Made by a program: the position numbers and the translations under genes. The notes under the pieces are model-generated. The model was given only the letters and a program-made list of their open reading frames with translations. It was not told the DNA's origin and ran no database searches. Below, one piece after another: positions 42,363-53,214 of a stretch of 64,000 nucleotides of DNA. Each line of letters starts with the position of its first letter. Within the stretch, counting starts at the first letter, position 1. The DNA is from Paenibacillus bovis. Its GTDB lineage: Bacteria > Bacillota > Bacilli > Paenibacillales > Paenibacillaceae. Location of the stretch: contig NZ_CP021170.1 of NCBI RefSeq assembly GCF_001421015.2, positions 98,923 to 162,922 on the forward strand, given 5' to 3'.

Positions 42363-43163
42363 TTAAGGTTTAACAGCCTGGATCACAGCAGATACAATGT
42401 AATTTTCAATATTAGCCCCCGGGAGCCATTCTTTTAAAAAGTTTTTAGATTCATCTTTAGGTTCAACCCGGATTTGTGTGAATCCACTTTGTTCCATCAT
42501 TGTTGTAAGTTCGACGATAGAAGATGCACCTGAGATACATCCACTATACAAGTCGTGCAAATCGTTTTTTATAACTGGAGGGAGTTCTGCTGTCGTTACA
42601 ATATCGGAGATCGCTAGGCGTCCTCCAGAACGAAGTACACGGTACGCTTCTTGAAAGACTTGATTTTTGTCTGGAGATAAATTAATAACACAATTGGAAA
42701 TAATAACATCGATAGTTTCATCAGCTACTGGTAAGTGTTCAATCTCTCCAAGACGAAAATCAACCACTTTATTTTGTGCTGTTTCGGCGTTTGCACGAGC
42801 TTTGGTAACCATTGCAGGTGTCATATCTACTCCAATCACTTTACCGCTCGTTCCTACCTGACGAGCAGCAAGAAAACAATCGAAACCAGCACCACTGCCT
42901 AAATCCAGCACAGTTTCGCCAGGCTGTAAACTAGCGATAGCTTGAGGATTACCACATCCGAGCCCTAAGTTTGCTCCGGCAGGTACAGCTTGGAGTTCAG
43001 CAGAAGAATATCCTAATTGGGCAGAAACTTGATCGACATCCTTCACTGGATCATAAGAAGAATCGGTTTGACAACAGGTACTGGAGGGTTGTGCTTGAAG
43101 AGCAATTTCCTGGTAGCGTTCTCGAACATTCTGGCGAATTTCATCATGTTTTTGTGTAGTCAA
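42363..43163 (-). CDS. arsM: arsenite S-adenosylmethionine methyltransferase, copy 1
   Basis: A 266-residue class I methyltransferase of the ArsM family. The SAM loop is VLDLGSGAGFDCF and the As-binding cysteines are in place (C70 in LGCGNPQA, C158 in SNCVINLSP and C209 in YSGCISGAS), with a CC pair near residue 30. It methylates As(III) using SAM. The TTG at 43163 is the chosen start because AAGGAGTG precedes it. A TTG-N7-CAA site lies just upstream, between it and the marR gene. Second copy at 59478. Confidence 0.9.
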   Translation of the reverse strand: MTTQKHDEIRQNVRERYQEIALQAQPSSTCCQTDSSYDPVKDVDQVSAQLGYSSAELQAVPAGANLGLGCGNPQAIASLQPGETVLDLGSGAGFDCFLAARQVGTSGKVIGVDMTPAMVTKARANAETAQNKVVDFRLGEIEHLPVADETIDVIISNCVINLSPDKNQVFQEAYRVLRSGGRLAISDIVTTAELPPVIKNDLHDLYSGCISGASSIVELTTMMEQSGFTQIRVEPKDESKNFLKEWLPGANIENYIVSAVIQAVKP

Positions 43164-43199
43164 TAGTATACACTCCTTCAAAATGGATTTTAAAAAAAC

Positions 43200-43212
43200 T
43201 TGCGTTCATCAA
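43200..43212. promoter_or_regulatory. TTG-N7-CAA operator candidate, arsM copy 1
   Basis: TTGCGTTCATCAA between marR and arsM; extended palindrome ACTTG...CAAGT. Same spacing as three other sites in the window. Confidence 0.55.
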
Positions 43213-43222
43213 GTAATTCTAT

Positions 43223-43675
43223 TTATTTGGTACGGATTGGAGAGCAACAACGACTGGATTTAGCCATTGCTTCATTGAACAAATGAATGGAACGAACAAC
43301 AGTCTCTTGCTCAAAAGGAGTGAGATAGGAGAAGACTTCATCTAAATAACTGTTCATTTGTTGATCAATGGTAGTTGCAATGTACTGCCCTGTAGGTGTT
43401 AAGGTCAGCAGCGATACCCGGCGATCATCCGGATTAGCTTCTTTTTGCAACAGCCCCATTTTAATGAGCGTCTGGACTTGACGGCTAAAAGTAGTAAGAT
43501 CTGTTCCTAATAATTCAGCAATCTGCTGAATAGAAGCACGATCACGCTGATTGATCTCGTATAAAATATGGCTTTGAGCAGCAGATATATCATGTCCTCC
43601 AATACTACAACAATCCTTGTTTAGTAAACCAAAACGTCGAGTCATGATCTGAAACAGTTCACGTTTATTTTGCAT
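43223..43675 (-). CDS. MarR-family regulator of arsM, copy 1
   Basis: A 150-residue winged-helix repressor of the MarR family: the recognition region ELLGTDLTTFSRQVQTL and the wing ANPDDRRVSLLTLT are clear. It has a CC pair at about residues 22-23 (NKDCCS) and another near the C-terminus (SRCCSP), both conserved in the second copy at 58919. The pairs make a thiol-based As(III) or methylarsenite sensor likely, by inference. It is divergent from arsR and first in its operon, with a TTG-N7-CAA palindrome in its promoter. Confidence 0.85.
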   Translation of the reverse strand: MQNKRELFQIMTRRFGLLNKDCCSIGGHDISAAQSHILYEINQRDRASIQQIAELLGTDLTTFSRQVQTLIKMGLLQKEANPDDRRVSLLTLTPTGQYIATTIDQQMNSYLDEVFSYLTPFEQETVVRSIHLFNEAMAKSSRCCSPIRTK

Positions 43676-43710
43676 CGATATTCACCTCTCTTACGTTATA
43701 AACGAAATAG

Positions 43711-43723
43711 TTGCAAAATACAA
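43711..43723. promoter_or_regulatory. TTG-N7-CAA operator candidate, marR copy 1
   Basis: TTGCAAAATACAA upstream of marR in the divergent marR-arsR promoter region. Confidence 0.6.
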
Positions 43724-43772
43724 TTTTATTCATAAGAAATTCATCTTGATTGTTAATCGTTTTCTAATTATG

Positions 43773-43790
43773 ATATAAGCATATAGTTAT
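43773..43790. promoter_or_regulatory. ArsR-type operator before arsR, copy 1
   Basis: ATATAAGCATATAGTTAT, nearly repeated before arsB at 44200 and before arsR copy 2 at 63073. It lies 19 bp from the arsR start. Confidence 0.6.
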
Positions 43791-43808
43791 TTTAGAAGGA
43801 GGGATGAA

Positions 43809-44159
43809 ATGGACTTGGTCACAGAAATGTCTGACCATTTTAAATTACTGGGAGATAAAACACGGTTAATCATGATGGCGTTGCTACAAGGACGAGAATG
43901 GTGTGTTTGTGAATTTGTTGAATTATTTAATATTTCTCAGCCAGCAGTGAGCCAGCATATACGTAAACTCAAGGCTGCGCAGCTGGTCAAAGAACAGCGA
44001 AGGGGACAATGGGTATATTACTCTTTAAATACTTCGGACAAACCACATATCGAAGCGATTTTATCATCTGTTCCAAAAAAAGAAGAAATTCTAAAAGGGC
44101 TGAAAAAACAAGAGCCGGTTGCTGTTTGCTATTCAGACTCAACGGATTGTTGCTTGTAA
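43809..44159 (+). CDS. arsR: ArsR-family arsenite-responsive repressor, copy 1
   Basis: A 116-residue ArsR/SmtB winged-helix repressor. The As(III)-binding CVC is present (C32 and C34 in EWCVCEFVEL), with the recognition helix SQPAVSQHIRKLK, and a CC pair near the C-terminus. It should leave its operator when arsenite binds, turning on arsB-arsC. AGAAGGAGGGA precedes the ATG. A hairpin (CTATCTC/GAGATAG) and a second operator separate it from arsB. Confidence 0.9.
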   Translation: MDLVTEMSDHFKLLGDKTRLIMMALLQGREWCVCEFVELFNISQPAVSQHIRKLKAAQLVKEQRRGQWVYYSLNTSDKPHIEAILSSVPKKEEILKGLKKQEPVAVCYSDSTDCCL

Positions 44160-44199
44160 GGTTCATACCACTATCTCAAAAGAGATAGCTGTATTTAAC

Positions 44200-44217
44200 A
44201 TATAAGTATATGCTTAT
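44200..44217. promoter_or_regulatory. second ArsR-type operator, before arsB copy 1
   Basis: ATATAAGTATATGCTTAT, 13 or more positions shared with the site at 43773; suggests arsB has its own ArsR-controlled promoter or attenuation point. Confidence 0.55.
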
Positions 44218-44274
44218 TTATTAATGAAAGCGAAGGAGAGAAAAGTTCACTATTATTTTAATGGAGGTTTCGTT

Positions 44275-45570
44275 GTGTTATCTGTCGTACTCGCTTGCTT
44301 GATCTTTCTCATTACCCTTACTTTGGTTATCTGGCAGCCTAAAAAGTTATCTATCGGCTGGTCTGCCTGTGCAGGTGCCATTTTAGCTTTATTAGTAGAG
44401 GTTGTTGATTTTCAAGACGTATGGGATGTTACCCAGATCGTTTGGAATGCTACCCTTGCTTTTGTAGCTATTATTCTTATTTCACTGGTTTTAGATCGCA
44501 TTGGCTTTTTTGAATGGGCAGCGCTTCATATGGCTCGTGCAGCGCGTGGAAACGGAATACGCATGTTTATTTACGTCAGTATCCTGGGTGCTGTTGTAGC
44601 CGCCTTTTTCGCCAATGATGGGGCAGCATTGATTCTTACGCCCATTGTGCTTGCTATGGTACGAGCTCTTCACTTGGATGAAAAACAGATATTTCCCTTT
44701 ATCATTGCCAGTGGATTTATCGCCGATACGACCTCACTTCCTTTGATCGTTAGCAATCTAGTGAATATTGTATCAGCTGACTTTTTTGGGATTACATTTA
44801 TAGAGTATGCCGGTCATATGATTGTACCTAACTTATTTTCACTGATTGCTAGTATCATTGTGCTGTACTTTTTCTTTCGGAAAAGTATACCCGCACACTT
44901 TGACTCAAACCACTTGAAGGAACCTGCTGATGCCATTCAAGATCAGCGAATGTTTGTTTTGTCCTGGTGGGTGCTTGCGTTACTACTCATTGGCTACTTT
45001 ATTAGCGAGTTCTTTGCTATTCCTGTATCACTGGTAGCGGGTGTGATTGCTATATTATTTTTGATAATGGCTAGTCGAAGTCCAGTGGTATCGGTTCCAG
45101 ATGTAGTGAAGGGCGCACCATGGGCTATTGTATTCTTCTCCGTTGGTATGTATGTTGTCATTTATGGATTACGAAACGTTGGGCTTACCGATTTGTTAGC
45201 TGTAGTTATTCAAAGTTTTGTTGACCAGGGAATGTTTGCAGCTACCATGGGAATGGGGTTCTTAGCCGCTATCATTTCGTCTCTTATGAATAATATGCCT
45301 ACCGTACTGATAGATGCGCTGGCGATTGATGCGACTCATGCCACTGGACACATTAAGGAAGCTTTGATTTATGCGAATATTATTGGTTCGGATCTTGGTC
45401 CTAAAATTACACCGATCGGCTCGCTCGCCACACTGCTTTGGCTTCATGTTTTGAGTACAAAAGGAATTAAAATCCCTTGGGGAACTTACTTTAAAACGGG
45501 GATTATCCTTACGATCCCAACATTATTTATTACACTGCTCGGTCTTTACTTATGGCTACAAGTTTATTAA
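44275..45570 (+). CDS. arsB: ArsB arsenite efflux membrane protein, copy 1
   Basis: A 431-residue, about 12-helix ArsB exporter. The family-typical [16 protein letters not shown] lies near the N-terminus and [14 protein letters not shown] and [14 protein letters not shown] mark the two re-entrant regions. It expels arsenite, driven by the proton gradient or an ATPase. The GTG at 44275 behind GGAGG gives exactly the length of copy 2; a longer in-frame ATG at 44224 adds 17 poorly conserved residues. Confidence 0.9.
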   Translation: MLSVVLACLIFLITLTLVIWQPKKLSIGWSACAGAILALLVEVVDFQDVWDVTQIVWNATLAFVAIILISLVLDRIGFFEWAALHMARAARGNGIRMFIYVSILGAVVAAFFANDGAALILTPIVLAMVRALHLDEKQIFPFIIASGFIADTTSLPLIVSNLVNIVSADFFGITFIEYAGHMIVPNLFSLIASIIVLYFFFRKSIPAHFDSNHLKEPADAIQDQRMFVLSWWVLALLLIGYFISEFFAIPVSLVAGVIAILFLIMASRSPVVSVPDVVKGAPWAIVFFSVGMYVVIYGLRNVGLTDLLAVVIQSFVDQGMFAATMGMGFLAAIISSLMNNMPTVLIDALAIDATHATGHIKEALIYANIIGSDLGPKITPIGSLATLLWLHVLSTKGIKIPWGTYFKTGIILTIPTLFITLLGLYLWLQVY

Positions 45571-45600
45571 CGAAAAAGATATTTAAAGGAGAGAATATAC

Positions 45601-46020
45601 ATGTCTAAAAAAACACTTTATTTTTTATGTACGGGTAATTCCTGTCGAAGTCAAATGGCTGAAGGTTGGGGGAAGAAATATTTGAATGAAGAATGGAATG
45701 TATACAGTGCAGGGATTGAAGCACATGGATTGAATCCGAATGCAGTCAAAGCCATGAACGAAGTAGGAATTGACATTTCGAATCAAACTTCTGATATTAT
45801 TGATCCTCAGATCTTGAACAATGCGGATTTCGTTGTTACGTTATGTGGGGATGCTGCAGACAAATGTCCGATGACACCACCTCATGTTCGTCGTGAACAC
45901 TGGGGGTTTGAAGATCCAGCAAAAGCACAAGGTACAGAAGAAGAAAAATGGGCTTTCTTCCAGCGTGTACGTGATGAGATTAAAGATCGTATCCAATATT
46001 TTGCTGAAACCGGTCAATAA
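45601..46020 (+). CDS. arsC: ArsC thioredoxin-linked arsenate reductase, copy 1
   Basis: A 139-residue low-molecular-weight-phosphatase-type arsenate reductase. The P-loop CTGNSCR places cysteines at 10 and 15, and redox cysteines at 82 and 89, the same numbering as the classical Staphylococcus pI258 enzyme. It reduces arsenate to arsenite for ArsB, using thioredoxin. AAAGGAGAG precedes the ATG; the transposon end lies 6 bp after its stop. Confidence 0.95.
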   Translation: MSKKTLYFLCTGNSCRSQMAEGWGKKYLNEEWNVYSAGIEAHGLNPNAVKAMNEVGIDISNQTSDIIDPQILNNADFVVTLCGDAADKCPMTPPHVRREHWGFEDPAKAQGTEEEKWAFFQRVRDEIKDRIQYFAETGQ

Positions 46021-46026
46021 AAATAG

Positions 46027-46064
46027 GGGTAGTACCAGCGTCGCTGACACCACCCGCAAACGTA
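46027..46064 (+). repeat. Tn3-type terminal inverted repeat, left
   Basis: 38 bp starting GGGGTAGTACCAGC and ending CCACCCGCAAACGT; it begins 6 bp after the arsC stop. Confidence 0.8.
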
Positions 46065-46068
46065 TGGG

Positions 46069-46776
46069 TTAAACTGGGAATTTATTAATAACTTGATTAT
46101 ATTCAAGCTGCGCATCGGTGATCGCCAGCTTTGAATATACTTCCAGTGATTTTCGACTTTCATGGCCGGAATATGGCTGAATCAGCGCATCGTCGATTCC
46201 TTGCTTTTTCAGCCAAGTTAGTAGAAAGTGACGGAGCTTGTGCGGTGATAAATTCTGAGTCAGCCCGGCTTCCTCGGAATACTTGGCCAAAATCTTTCGG
46301 ATTCCCCGATCCGAGTATTTTTTCTTCCAGGAGGACTCAAATAAATACACAGCCTGCTTCTTTTTCATCGAATCTACATGCATGGCCAGCAGTTCTTTAA
46401 AGGACTGAGGGAAAGGAACAATCCGATCTTTGCTCCCTTTCCCTTTGTTGATCCGGATCTGGCAGTAATTAAAATCGATATCCGTCAGTTTTATATGGAT
46501 TAATTCACTGACGCGGATGCCGGTATACATCAGGGTTTTCAAAATCACCATATCCTGAAAATTCTTTGCTTTCCAGACTACCTCATAGTATCGTTTTAAC
46601 TCTTCTTCGGTCGGGACATAGGGCAATTTTTTTAAAGCTTTCGGCACTTCGATTTCAAGCTCATCTCTAAGGTGCTGAAACACTCTTTTAAGATAAGCAT
46701 AGTCAGGCCGTTCTGCCCGCAGGTATTTTGCCAATTCGCGGGCTTTTCTTTTTGCAGATACACGTTTTTCGATCAT
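46069..46776 (-). CDS. transposon-borne tyrosine recombinase (TnpI-like)
   Basis: A 235-residue tyrosine recombinase. Catalytic residues are visible: R in TGIRVSEL, K in [17 protein letters not shown] (HxxR), [12 protein letters not shown] with the His and the nucleophile Tyr. It overlaps tnpA by 4 bp (ATGA), so the two are translationally coupled. It should resolve cointegrates as TnpI does in Tn4430-type elements, replacing the usual serine resolvase. The N-terminal core-binding domain looks short. Confidence 0.85.
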   Translation of the reverse strand: MIEKRVSAKRKARELAKYLRAERPDYAYLKRVFQHLRDELEIEVPKALKKLPYVPTEEELKRYYEVVWKAKNFQDMVILKTLMYTGIRVSELIHIKLTDIDFNYCQIRINKGKGSKDRIVPFPQSFKELLAMHVDSMKKKQAVYLFESSWKKKYSDRGIRKILAKYSEEAGLTQNLSPHKLRHFLLTWLKKQGIDDALIQPYSGHESRKSLEVYSKLAITDAQLEYNQVINKFPV

Positions 46777-49742
46777 GCCAATTCACCTTCTAACGGAATT
46801 CGTTCCTTCATGTCCAGACGGAATGTGCCATAAGGATTCACATGGGTATAAATTAACGGAGTTAAAGCTCGTAAATCTTCTGGAGTCATCAGGTCAAACC
46901 ATTTTTTCTCCGATAACACATTTTGAAACATGATGGTGTTGATATACACCAGGCAGTTTTGTAACAAATGCAGGGATAAAACGGCCATTTCCTGATCTTC
47001 CATGCGATTTGTGGCAATTTCTCCACCTTTACCGTAGAAAATAAAACTGTTAGCCGAGTTCCAATTCTCTACGACATTTAATCCCTCGTTGATTTCGCGG
47101 CGCAGCTCCTCGGAATTTAAATAGTTACACAGGAAAATGGTTTTTACTGCCTTTCCCAGCTCGCCTAAAGCTTGATACGTAGGATGCTTCAGGTTATTCC
47201 GTGTGAATCGTTTCAGGATGGCTTCGGTTTCTGCGGTACCCAAGCGTAGAGCCGTCGCATATTTCATCATTTGGTCATACTGCTGCCGGATCAGCTCCCA
47301 GTTGATCGGACGAGTCAGCACCGGTTGTAGATGAGGGTAAGCATCTGTCATTCCTGCCTCCGGACGATACAGCTTTTGGGAGTGGATCGCTTTTAATCGC
47401 GGCATAAGCTGAAAGCCCAACAGATGGCAAAAAGCAAAAGCGACTTCACTTTGGCCGTGAGAATCCACATAGTTTTTCTCTACTTCCATATCGGTACAAT
47501 GTCGAAGCAGCCCTTCGATCATAGCTGCAATCTCGGAAGAAGAACATGATTTGAGCTGGGAGTATATGCAAGTAGAGTTTTTCTCCACATGCCAGTAAAT
47601 CATCACGCCGCGGCCACGGTACCGAATATGCCACTCTGTCATCAGATTCTGATCCCAGGCCCCGAATTTCTTGGAGTCGGAAGCGCAGGAAGTTGTTCCT
47701 TCTCCCCAGATTTCCTGCATCCGTACCCGAAAGATCGCATTGACCACTTCAGCAATGGCATTGTGCAGGTTGTCTTTGTGAATGAACTTGCGCCGCACAT
47801 AAAGCAGATCCTTATAGCTCTCACCATGATCACCGGCACTGACCCGTTTTAAACCGGTATTGGTTCCTAAACCGTAAAGAGAAAGAATCAAGCGCTTCTG
47901 CAGCGTCTCCCGATCCAAAATCTCGCGGTTGGCTACCGTCTTGAAATGTTCCGTAAATGAAGTACGCAAGTCCGTCTCCTTCAATATGTCCAGCAGGCTG
48001 GTCATCGGCCAGCGACGTGCAATTTCAACTTTTACTCGTGATAAATGGGTCGGTTCTGGCTGCGGCTCCAAAGGGGAAACAGAGATCCAGCCGTTTCCCT
48101 TTTCCGTAATTCGCACTTTGGGGTTCTTGGGCATGCCTGCATTCAGCTTTTCGAGTCCTTGAATCATCTCTTGTTTCAGTGTTGCAATAAACGAATCCGC
48201 AGCTAAGGGCTGATTCAATGCCTTGTAGTTTTTTTCCCGACGTTCTTCGAAATCGGACGGAAGATCTTCATCCGGATTCCGATACCGATTAGCTCCAGGT
48301 ACCCAGATTTCTTTACAACGCAATTTATCCCGCAGCATCTGTAAAGCGCTGATCTCGTAATTGATTCGGTTAATCCGTTCCTGTCCTTTGTCGTCTTTTT
48401 CGATAAGAATATCTTTGTATGCGGTACGGATGACACCATCGATCGGAATGTCATGAGATAAAGGGAAATAATGCAGACCAGTGTCTGCGTACTTTTTGAT
48501 CAACTCCAATGCACGTATCACGGGTTGGTGAACCTCGTTATTGGAACGAAAATTAAGAATGCCAAGAATTTCCGGAACCATCCGACGGTAATGGCTGCCA
48601 TAGGAGGCCCGGATGACGGTGTGGATTTTTTCGCGGTAAGCCGGACCGGTATGTTTAAATTCTTTCACCAGATCCTTTAAAGTTTGCTCGTTGACGACCG
48701 GGTACAACACGTCTTTGATGATGCCATCCGGATGGCTGATCGCGGTTTGCGCCAGATTAAACAAGATCCCGTACTTGTTACTTACTCTTCGTAAATCCTT
48801 CAGGATTTCCTTTTCTACCTTGCGTTCTGCACGAACCCCGATGCGATGAATGATCTGAATAAGGAGATCGACCAGGTTGTCCGATATTTCCATGCTGCGG
48901 AGCCAAAAGAAAGCCGCCAGTAGCGTGTATCGAATCGGCGCAGGATGACGGCGCAACTCCCGAATATCCTCAGTGGACACACGCTGCCGATATTTCTTCA
49001 GCACTTTAGGAGGGATATCTTTAAACAGATCGACCGGAAGTTCTAAATTTCGAATCGTGCGAAGTTTATTGATTTCTTTTAACACACTCTCAAGTCCTGC
49101 TCGTCCAGGATCAGCCTTCAATTCATGAAACGATAACTGTCCATGCTCTTCTCCGGAAGCATCTTCGTCATCGGTTTCCAAATAAGCGATGCGATCAATC
49201 AAAGAGTCTAACTTGGTCAAGGTTGAGGAAGGCAGTTTTTGATAGGTCGTTTGGAAGAAACTTTCTTCGTAGGTGTGAATGGCGGATCGAATGAGCCGTT
49301 CGATGCGGTCTGGGGTGGGAGGTACGATTTTCAGCTCACGAAATCGACTGTAGACATGTTCCTTTAGGTGTTCAACATCATGATCATGATACAGGACATG
49401 TTGGCCTAACCATGTTGTCATTTCCTGTACGTCCTCTATCGTATCCTCGCGGAAGCCAAAGAACATACGGATCTGTGTCCGATGGTACGTGATAGAGCGT
49501 CCTGTCCAATCATACTTGGCATACAGTTCCGGATCGGAAAAAATCTGTTTGGCAATGTAGGCAATCACAGCTTTAGGGACCTCGAACTTGTGCGTCGGAA
49601 AGCGGGCTTCATTTTGAAAAAACTTCAATAACACAGCAAATCCAATCCTGGTGTCCCCCGTTTTATTTTCTATCAACTTCATTTCGTTCGGGAGTATGGT
49701 GAAATGCTCAATCAACTCATCCAGTTCCCAATTTCGCTTCAT
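46773..49742 (-). CDS. tnpA: Tn3-family transposase
   Basis: A 989-residue transposase of full Tn3-family length. It opens with the DUF4158-like N-terminal domain ([17 protein letters not shown]) and carries the C-terminal DDE domain with [36 protein letters not shown] and [16 protein letters not shown]. It cuts the 38-bp ends and joins them in replicative transposition. It is transcribed toward the recombinase and the left end. Confidence 0.95.
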   Translation of the reverse strand: MKRNWELDELIEHFTILPNEMKLIENKTGDTRIGFAVLLKFFQNEARFPTHKFEVPKAVIAYIAKQIFSDPELYAKYDWTGRSITYHRTQIRMFFGFREDTIEDVQEMTTWLGQHVLYHDHDVEHLKEHVYSRFRELKIVPPTPDRIERLIRSAIHTYEESFFQTTYQKLPSSTLTKLDSLIDRIAYLETDDEDASGEEHGQLSFHELKADPGRAGLESVLKEINKLRTIRNLELPVDLFKDIPPKVLKKYRQRVSTEDIRELRRHPAPIRYTLLAAFFWLRSMEISDNLVDLLIQIIHRIGVRAERKVEKEILKDLRRVSNKYGILFNLAQTAISHPDGIIKDVLYPVVNEQTLKDLVKEFKHTGPAYREKIHTVIRASYGSHYRRMVPEILGILNFRSNNEVHQPVIRALELIKKYADTGLHYFPLSHDIPIDGVIRTAYKDILIEKDDKGQERINRINYEISALQMLRDKLRCKEIWVPGANRYRNPDEDLPSDFEERREKNYKALNQPLAADSFIATLKQEMIQGLEKLNAGMPKNPKVRITEKGNGWISVSPLEPQPEPTHLSRVKVEIARRWPMTSLLDILKETDLRTSFTEHFKTVANREILDRETLQKRLILSLYGLGTNTGLKRVSAGDHGESYKDLLYVRRKFIHKDNLHNAIAEVVNAIFRVRMQEIWGEGTTSCASDSKKFGAWDQNLMTEWHIRYRGRGVMIYWHVEKNSTCIYSQLKSCSSSEIAAMIEGLLRHCTDMEVEKNYVDSHGQSEVAFAFCHLLGFQLMPRLKAIHSQKLYRPEAGMTDAYPHLQPVLTRPINWELIRQQYDQMMKYATALRLGTAETEAILKRFTRNNLKHPTYQALGELGKAVKTIFLCNYLNSEELRREINEGLNVVENWNSANSFIFYGKGGEIATNRMEDQEMAVLSLHLLQNCLVYINTIMFQNVLSEKKWFDLMTPEDLRALTPLIYTHVNPYGTFRLDMKERIPLEGELA

Positions 49743-49760
49743 GATATCCCCTCCGGATAA

Positions 49761-49881
49761 AGTTCCTATAATGGTCAGTATCGGAACTATTGTATCAGAG
49801 TTTGCGTATCTCGCCTTCTACAATTAGGAAATTATCTATTGATTTCAGTGAAGTTCCGATGCCAAAAAAATTTTCGGAACT
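49761..49881. repeat. paired AGTTCC...GGAACT palindromes, probable recombination site
   Basis: Two inverted repeats lie upstream of tnpA: 49761-49788 (AGTTCCTA...TCGGAACT) and 49852-49881 (AGTTCCGA...TCGGAACT). Spaced palindromes beside tnpA are where tyrosine recombinases of this transposon type bind, so this is the likely resolution site, which may also control tnpA. Confidence 0.5.
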
Positions 49882-49922
49882 TGAATATGTTAGACACTCC
49901 TGTGAAATAATCAAATTAGTGT

Positions 49923-49974
49923 TTGAATAATCAAAAGCCCTGTTGTATGATGATAATCAAATGAATATTTGATT
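49923..49974 (+). promoter_or_regulatory. cad promoter and CadC operator
   Basis: TTGAAT (49923) and TATGAT (49946) are 17 bp apart. Just downstream, AATCAAAT-GAAT-ATTTGATT at 49955-49974 is a perfect palindrome whose core TCAAAT...ATTTGA is that of the CadC operator of plasmid pI258. Confidence 0.8.
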
Positions 49975-49988
49975 GTTGGGGTGAGGAT

Positions 49989-50366
49989 ATGAGCGAGAAA
50001 GAAAAGGACTTATGTGAAATTTATTGTTATGACGAACCTAAAGTCAGAAAATTACAAAATGCGCTCGAAGGACAAAACATTCAGGGCATGATAAAAACGT
50101 TCAAGGTTTTGGCTGACGAAACAAGAATGAAAATCGCATTCGCCCTATGTGAAGAAGATGAATTATGTGTTTGTGATGTAGCCAACATCATCGGATCTTC
50201 GATGGCAACGGCCTCCCATCATCTTCGCACCTTGAAACAGCTTGGTCTAGCCAAATACCGCAAGGAGGGTAAATTAGTTTTTTACTCACTGGAAGACGAG
50301 CATGTTCGTCAACTGGTACAGCTTGCTTCTACTCATTCAGGGGAGTTGGTCATCAATGGACAATAA
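49989..50366 (+). CDS. cadC: CadC metal-responsive ArsR/SmtB repressor
   Basis: A 125-residue repressor that releases the cad promoter upon binding Cd(II), Pb(II) or Zn(II). The metal ligands C9, C13, C60 and C62 keep the same spacing as C7, C11, C58 and C60 of pI258 CadC; recognition helix [14 protein letters not shown]. It begins 15 bp after its own operator and overlaps cadA by 11 bp. Confidence 0.9.
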   Translation: MSEKEKDLCEIYCYDEPKVRKLQNALEGQNIQGMIKTFKVLADETRMKIAFALCEEDELCVCDVANIIGSSMATASHHLRTLKQLGLAKYRKEGKLVFYSLEDEHVRQLVQLASTHSGELVINGQ

Positions 50367-52485
50367 AGTTGAAAACACTGAAGATAAAAACGTCTACAGG
50401 GTTCAAGGCTTTACCTGTACGAATTGCGCGGGCATATTCGAGAAAAATGTAAAAAGTTTGCCTGGCGTCAAAGATGCACAAGTCAATTTCGGAGCATCTA
50501 AAATCACGGTATATGGAAGTACTACCGTTGAAGAATTAGAAAAGGCTGGCTCATTTGAAAGCCTGAAAGTCACACCTGAAAAACAACGGATTATCGAAAA
50601 GAAAAAGCCTTTCTGGCAAGAACATTGGAATGTGCTACTTTCGGCCATCTTGCTTGCGTTGGGTTACTTTTTGGGTCAGCAGTACGGTGAAGAAAGTGTA
50701 TGGTCCGCAGCCACTTATGTGGCTTCTATTATCATCGGCGGTTATGAATTATTCAAAAAAGGAATCAAGAACCTTTTCCGGCTCCAGTTCGATATGAACA
50801 CTCTCATGACGGTCGCCATCATCGGCGCTGCGGCGATCGGAGAATGGGGCGAGGGAGCGACGGTTGTTATTTTGTTTGCCATCAGTGAAGCTTTGGAACG
50901 TTACTCCATGGAAAAAGCTCGTCAATCCATTCGTTCCCTGATGGATATTGCACCGAAGGAGGCTCTGATCCGGCGTGGCTCTGAAGAAATTACGGTAAGC
51001 GTGGATGATATACGGGTTGGCGATATCATGATTGTAAAGCCAGGTCAAAAACTAGCCATGGATGGCATCGTGATTAAAGGGACATCCACCATTAACCAGG
51101 CAGCGATTACTGGCGAATCGGTTCCCGTAACGAAAACGATTGACGATGAAGTTTTCGCCGGCACGTTAAACGAAGAAGGATTGCTTGAAGTCAAAGTAAC
51201 GAAGCATGTCGAGGATACCACGATTTCCAAAATTATTCACCTTGTGGAAGAAGCGCAAGCTGAACGCGCGCCATCGCAAGCGTTTGTTGATCGGTTTGCG
51301 AAATATTACACGCCTGCAATTATGATTTTGGCGTTAGGGATCGCGGTGGTCCCTCCGGTACTCGCAGGAGCTGATTGGGGAGAGTGGATTTATAGAGGAT
51401 TGGCACTACTGGTTGTAGGGTGTCCTTGTGCGTTAGTGATTTCGACTCCGGTTTCGATTGTTACAGCGATCGGCAATGCGGCCAAGAATGGCGTTCTGAT
51501 CAAAGGTGGCATTCATCTTGAGGAAGCCGGTCGCCTGGCCGCCATCGCATTTGATAAAACAGGCACTTTAACGAAGGGGTTCCCGGAAGTAACCGACGTC
51601 GAAACCTTCGGTAACCATGACGAGAAGGAATTGCTCGCTATCGCGGCAGTGATCGAAAAAGGCTCACAGCACCCGCTTGCTTCCGCGATCGTTCGCAAAG
51701 CTGAAGATCTTGAAGCCGACTTATCCTTAGCCGTTGAGGATTTTCAATCCATAACCGGGAAAGGCGTTAAAGCCAAAGTGAACGGAGAATTGTATTACGT
51801 GGGAAGTCCTAAACTTTTCGTGGAGATTCATTCCAGTATGAAAGCTGAAATGAATCAGCGTATCGAGAGCTTACAAAAACAAGGAAAAACAGTGATGGTC
51901 TTGGGGACGGAACAACAAGTCCTTGCCCTCATTGCCGTGGCCGACGAAGTACGTGATTCCAGCAAAGACGTTATTGGGCAATTGCATGATATTGGTATTA
52001 AGAAAACGATTATGCTTACGGGGGATAATCAAGCAACCGCAGAAGCTATCGGCCACCGGCTGAGTGTTACAGACGTGAAAGCCGACCTCATGCCGCAAGA
52101 TAAATTAGAGTACATCAAGAAACTTCGTAAAGACTATGGCAATGTCGCTATGATTGGGGACGGTGTGAATGACGCGCCCGCGCTCGCGGCTTCAACGGTT
52201 GGGATCGCCATGGGTGGCGCGGGTACGGATACTGCGCTTGAAACGGCTGACATCGCGCTTATGGCGGACGATTTGGGCAAGCTTCCATATACGATTCGAT
52301 TAAGCCGTAAAACCCTTGCGATCATAAAGCAAAACATTACGTTTTCCCTCGGGATTAAGCTTGTAGCATTGGCTTTTATTGTCCCTGGATGGTTGACGTT
52401 ATGGTTGGCCATTTTCGCAGATATGGGAGCCACGCTTATTGTTACGTTGAATAGTCTTCGTCTATTAAGAGTCAAAGGAAGGTAG
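50356..52485 (+). CDS. cadA: CadA cadmium/zinc/lead P1B-type ATPase
   Basis: A 709-residue heavy-metal exporter. One N-terminal metal-binding domain (CTNC, C21 and C24), eight membrane helices, the TGES actuator motif, the CPC metal site in [10 protein letters not shown], the phosphorylation motif DKTGTLTKG, a HPLAS motif (ligand of ATP) and [13 protein letters not shown] 50356 overlaps the end of cadC, with AGGGGAG upstream. It pumps Cd(II), Zn(II) or Pb(II) out of the cell. Confidence 0.95.
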   Translation: MDNKVENTEDKNVYRVQGFTCTNCAGIFEKNVKSLPGVKDAQVNFGASKITVYGSTTVEELEKAGSFESLKVTPEKQRIIEKKKPFWQEHWNVLLSAILLALGYFLGQQYGEESVWSAATYVASIIIGGYELFKKGIKNLFRLQFDMNTLMTVAIIGAAAIGEWGEGATVVILFAISEALERYSMEKARQSIRSLMDIAPKEALIRRGSEEITVSVDDIRVGDIMIVKPGQKLAMDGIVIKGTSTINQAAITGESVPVTKTIDDEVFAGTLNEEGLLEVKVTKHVEDTTISKIIHLVEEAQAERAPSQAFVDRFAKYYTPAIMILALGIAVVPPVLAGADWGEWIYRGLALLVVGCPCALVISTPVSIVTAIGNAAKNGVLIKGGIHLEEAGRLAAIAFDKTGTLTKGFPEVTDVETFGNHDEKELLAIAAVIEKGSQHPLASAIVRKAEDLEADLSLAVEDFQSITGKGVKAKVNGELYYVGSPKLFVEIHSSMKAEMNQRIESLQKQGKTVMVLGTEQQVLALIAVADEVRDSSKDVIGQLHDIGIKKTIMLTGDNQATAEAIGHRLSVTDVKADLMPQDKLEYIKKLRKDYGNVAMIGDGVNDAPALAASTVGIAMGGAGTDTALETADIALMADDLGKLPYTIRLSRKTLAIIKQNITFSLGIKLVALAFIVPGWLTLWLAIFADMGATLIVTLNSLRLLRVKGR

Positions 52486-52491
52486 TCGGGT

Positions 52492-53130
52492 ATGAATAAC
52501 CATTGGAATAAAGTGATCTATCGGTTCTGGGCACCCTTCTATGATTACCTTTTTAATTCCGGGCCTTTTTTAAAGGCTCGGAAAACCATTTTTGAGAACC
52601 TCGAAATTAAACCTAAAAGCAAAGTTCTTTTTGTGGGTGTCGGTACGGGAGCAGACTTGAGGTTTATTATAGGCAAGGACGTTGCAGTAACTGCAATCGA
52701 CCTGTCGCCCGACATGCTTGATCGCGCCAAGAATAAATATGACTCTCCAAACGTGAAGTTCATGGAAATGGATGCGCAAGATTTGACCTTTACACCTGAA
52801 TCATTCGATATGGTCATCGCGAATCTGATCTTATCCGTCGTCCCCGATCCGAACCAATGCTTTCAAGAAATGATTCGGGTTACGCGAACAGAGGGACGTA
52901 TCATCATTTTCAATAAATTTGCCCCATCATCTGAAGATTTGCCTTTAATTAAGAAGATCATTCGCCCTGTCGTAGCCATGATGGGTACGGATATCGGCCG
53001 TCATTTTGAACCAATTATCGTACCATACGAAAATTATATTCAAGTGGAGGAAGATGCTTCAGCCCTGTTTAACGGCATGTATCGAAAGATTATGCTGCGT
53101 AAAACAGAAAAAGAAGATGTGATTATTTAA
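52492..53130 (+). CDS. class I SAM-dependent methyltransferase of the cad operon
   Basis: A 212-residue methyltransferase: SAM loop VLFVGVGTGADL, acidic strand end AIDLSPDMLDRAK, and NLILSVVPDPNQCFQEMIRV. It starts 6 bp after cadA and so is co-transcribed. From memory, such genes accompany cadA in other Firmicutes, sometimes annotated as phospholipid methyltransferases. The substrate is unknown. It ends 4 bp before the inner transposon end. Confidence 0.75.
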   Translation: MNNHWNKVIYRFWAPFYDYLFNSGPFLKARKTIFENLEIKPKSKVLFVGVGTGADLRFIIGKDVAVTAIDLSPDMLDRAKNKYDSPNVKFMEMDAQDLTFTPESFDMVIANLILSVVPDPNQCFQEMIRVTRTEGRIIIFNKFAPSSEDLPLIKKIIRPVVAMMGTDIGRHFEPIIVPYENYIQVEEDASALFNGMYRKIMLRKTEKEDVII

Positions 53131-53134
53131 CATT

Positions 53135-53172
53135 TACTTTGCGGGTGGTATCAGCTTCGCTGGCACTCCCCC
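53135..53172 (-). repeat. Tn3-type terminal inverted repeat, inner right
   Basis: Read on the minus strand it starts GGGGGAGTGCCAGCG and ends CCACCCGCAAAGTA; diverged from the left end at several positions. Confidence 0.7.
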
Positions 53173-53214
53173 TATTTGGCAGCCATTGACCTATAAGAGG
53201 AGATGAGGGAGAAA

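Noticed and set aside
45884..46072. 62-codon alternative frame in arsC
   Set aside because: A shadow of arsC crossing the transposon end; no independent evidence.
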